Translations under genes and position numbers: made by a program
Assembly: GCA_050114795.1 (NCBI GenBank)
Contig: JASFRS010000149.1
Location: 1 to 6,178, forward strand
Length of the DNA stretch: 6,178 nucleotides
DNA from: JASFRS01 sp050114795
GTDB lineage: Bacteria > Pseudomonadota > Alphaproteobacteria > Sphingomonadales > CAKZYD01
Direction: 5' to 3'
Notes under the pieces: generated by a model
What the model saw: the letters and a program-made list of their open reading frames with translations, nothing else
Told to the model about the DNA's origin: nothing
Databases searched by the model: none
Part shown: piece after piece, positions 6,074 through 6,178 of the stretch
How positions within the stretch are numbered: the stretch's first letter is position 1
Layout: the number at the start of each line of letters is the position of its first letter

Positions 6074-6178
6074 TTTCTGCATTGGATTTACGAGAATGGG
6101 GGAGCAGGGCGTTTGTATCAACAGCGATTTTGCACCCCAGTCGATAACTCAAATGGGGACAATGAAATATAGGCTAAG

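Noticed and set aside
6096..6178. Plus-strand open frame running off the right edge, with ATGs at 6096, 6153 and 6162
   Set aside because: At most 27 codons are visible, the peptide is not recognisable and no well-spaced ribosome-binding site precedes any of the ATGs. It could be the start of a further gene but cannot be supported here.

Overview
The window looks like ordinary chromosomal housekeeping DNA from an alphaproteobacterium. The evidence is gene order plus protein character. A membrane-anchored PpiD-type foldase sits directly upstream of trpE, and on the other strand tpiA, secG and pyrG lie in that order. I recall both arrangements as typical of Alphaproteobacteria. SecG also has the 'LLQRSEGGALG' signature common in that class. 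Base composition is moderate, which might fit a marine lineage, but no genus can be named from sequence alone.

Layout. The left part is on the minus strand: the 5' 149 codons of trpE (1-449, running off the left edge) follow ppiD (458-2380) after only 8 bp, so the two are probably co-transcribed. A 173-bp divergent intergenic region (2381-2553) separates ppiD from tpiA and carries two inverted repeats. The plus strand then has tpiA (2554-3306), secG (3429-3773) and pyrG (3861-5489), with gaps of 122 and 87 bp that contain small possible hairpins. The right part is a minus-strand gene for a probable SAM-dependent methyltransferase of unknown substrate (5486-6058). It converges on pyrG with overlapping stop codons. 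The last 120 bp (6059-6178) hold its upstream leader and no gene I can support.

How the genes fit together. TpiA (glycolysis/gluconeogenesis), PyrG (CTP synthesis) and TrpE (tryptophan synthesis) are core metabolic enzymes. SecG and PpiD both act at the inner-membrane Sec translocon, SecG as a channel subunit and PpiD as a periplasm-facing chaperone.

Start sites: two genes have a better start than the longest open frame. For ppiD, an ATG at 2380 lies just behind a GAGGAA ribosome-binding site. For the methyltransferase, a GTG at 6058 lies 7 nt behind an AAGGGG motif.

I looked for an undescribed system and found none. There is no mobile element, CRISPR array, tRNA, rRNA or defence/toxin cassette. 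The points worth checking are the unassigned methyltransferase, the apparently inactive parvulin domain of PpiD, and several small inverted repeats in the intergenic regions.
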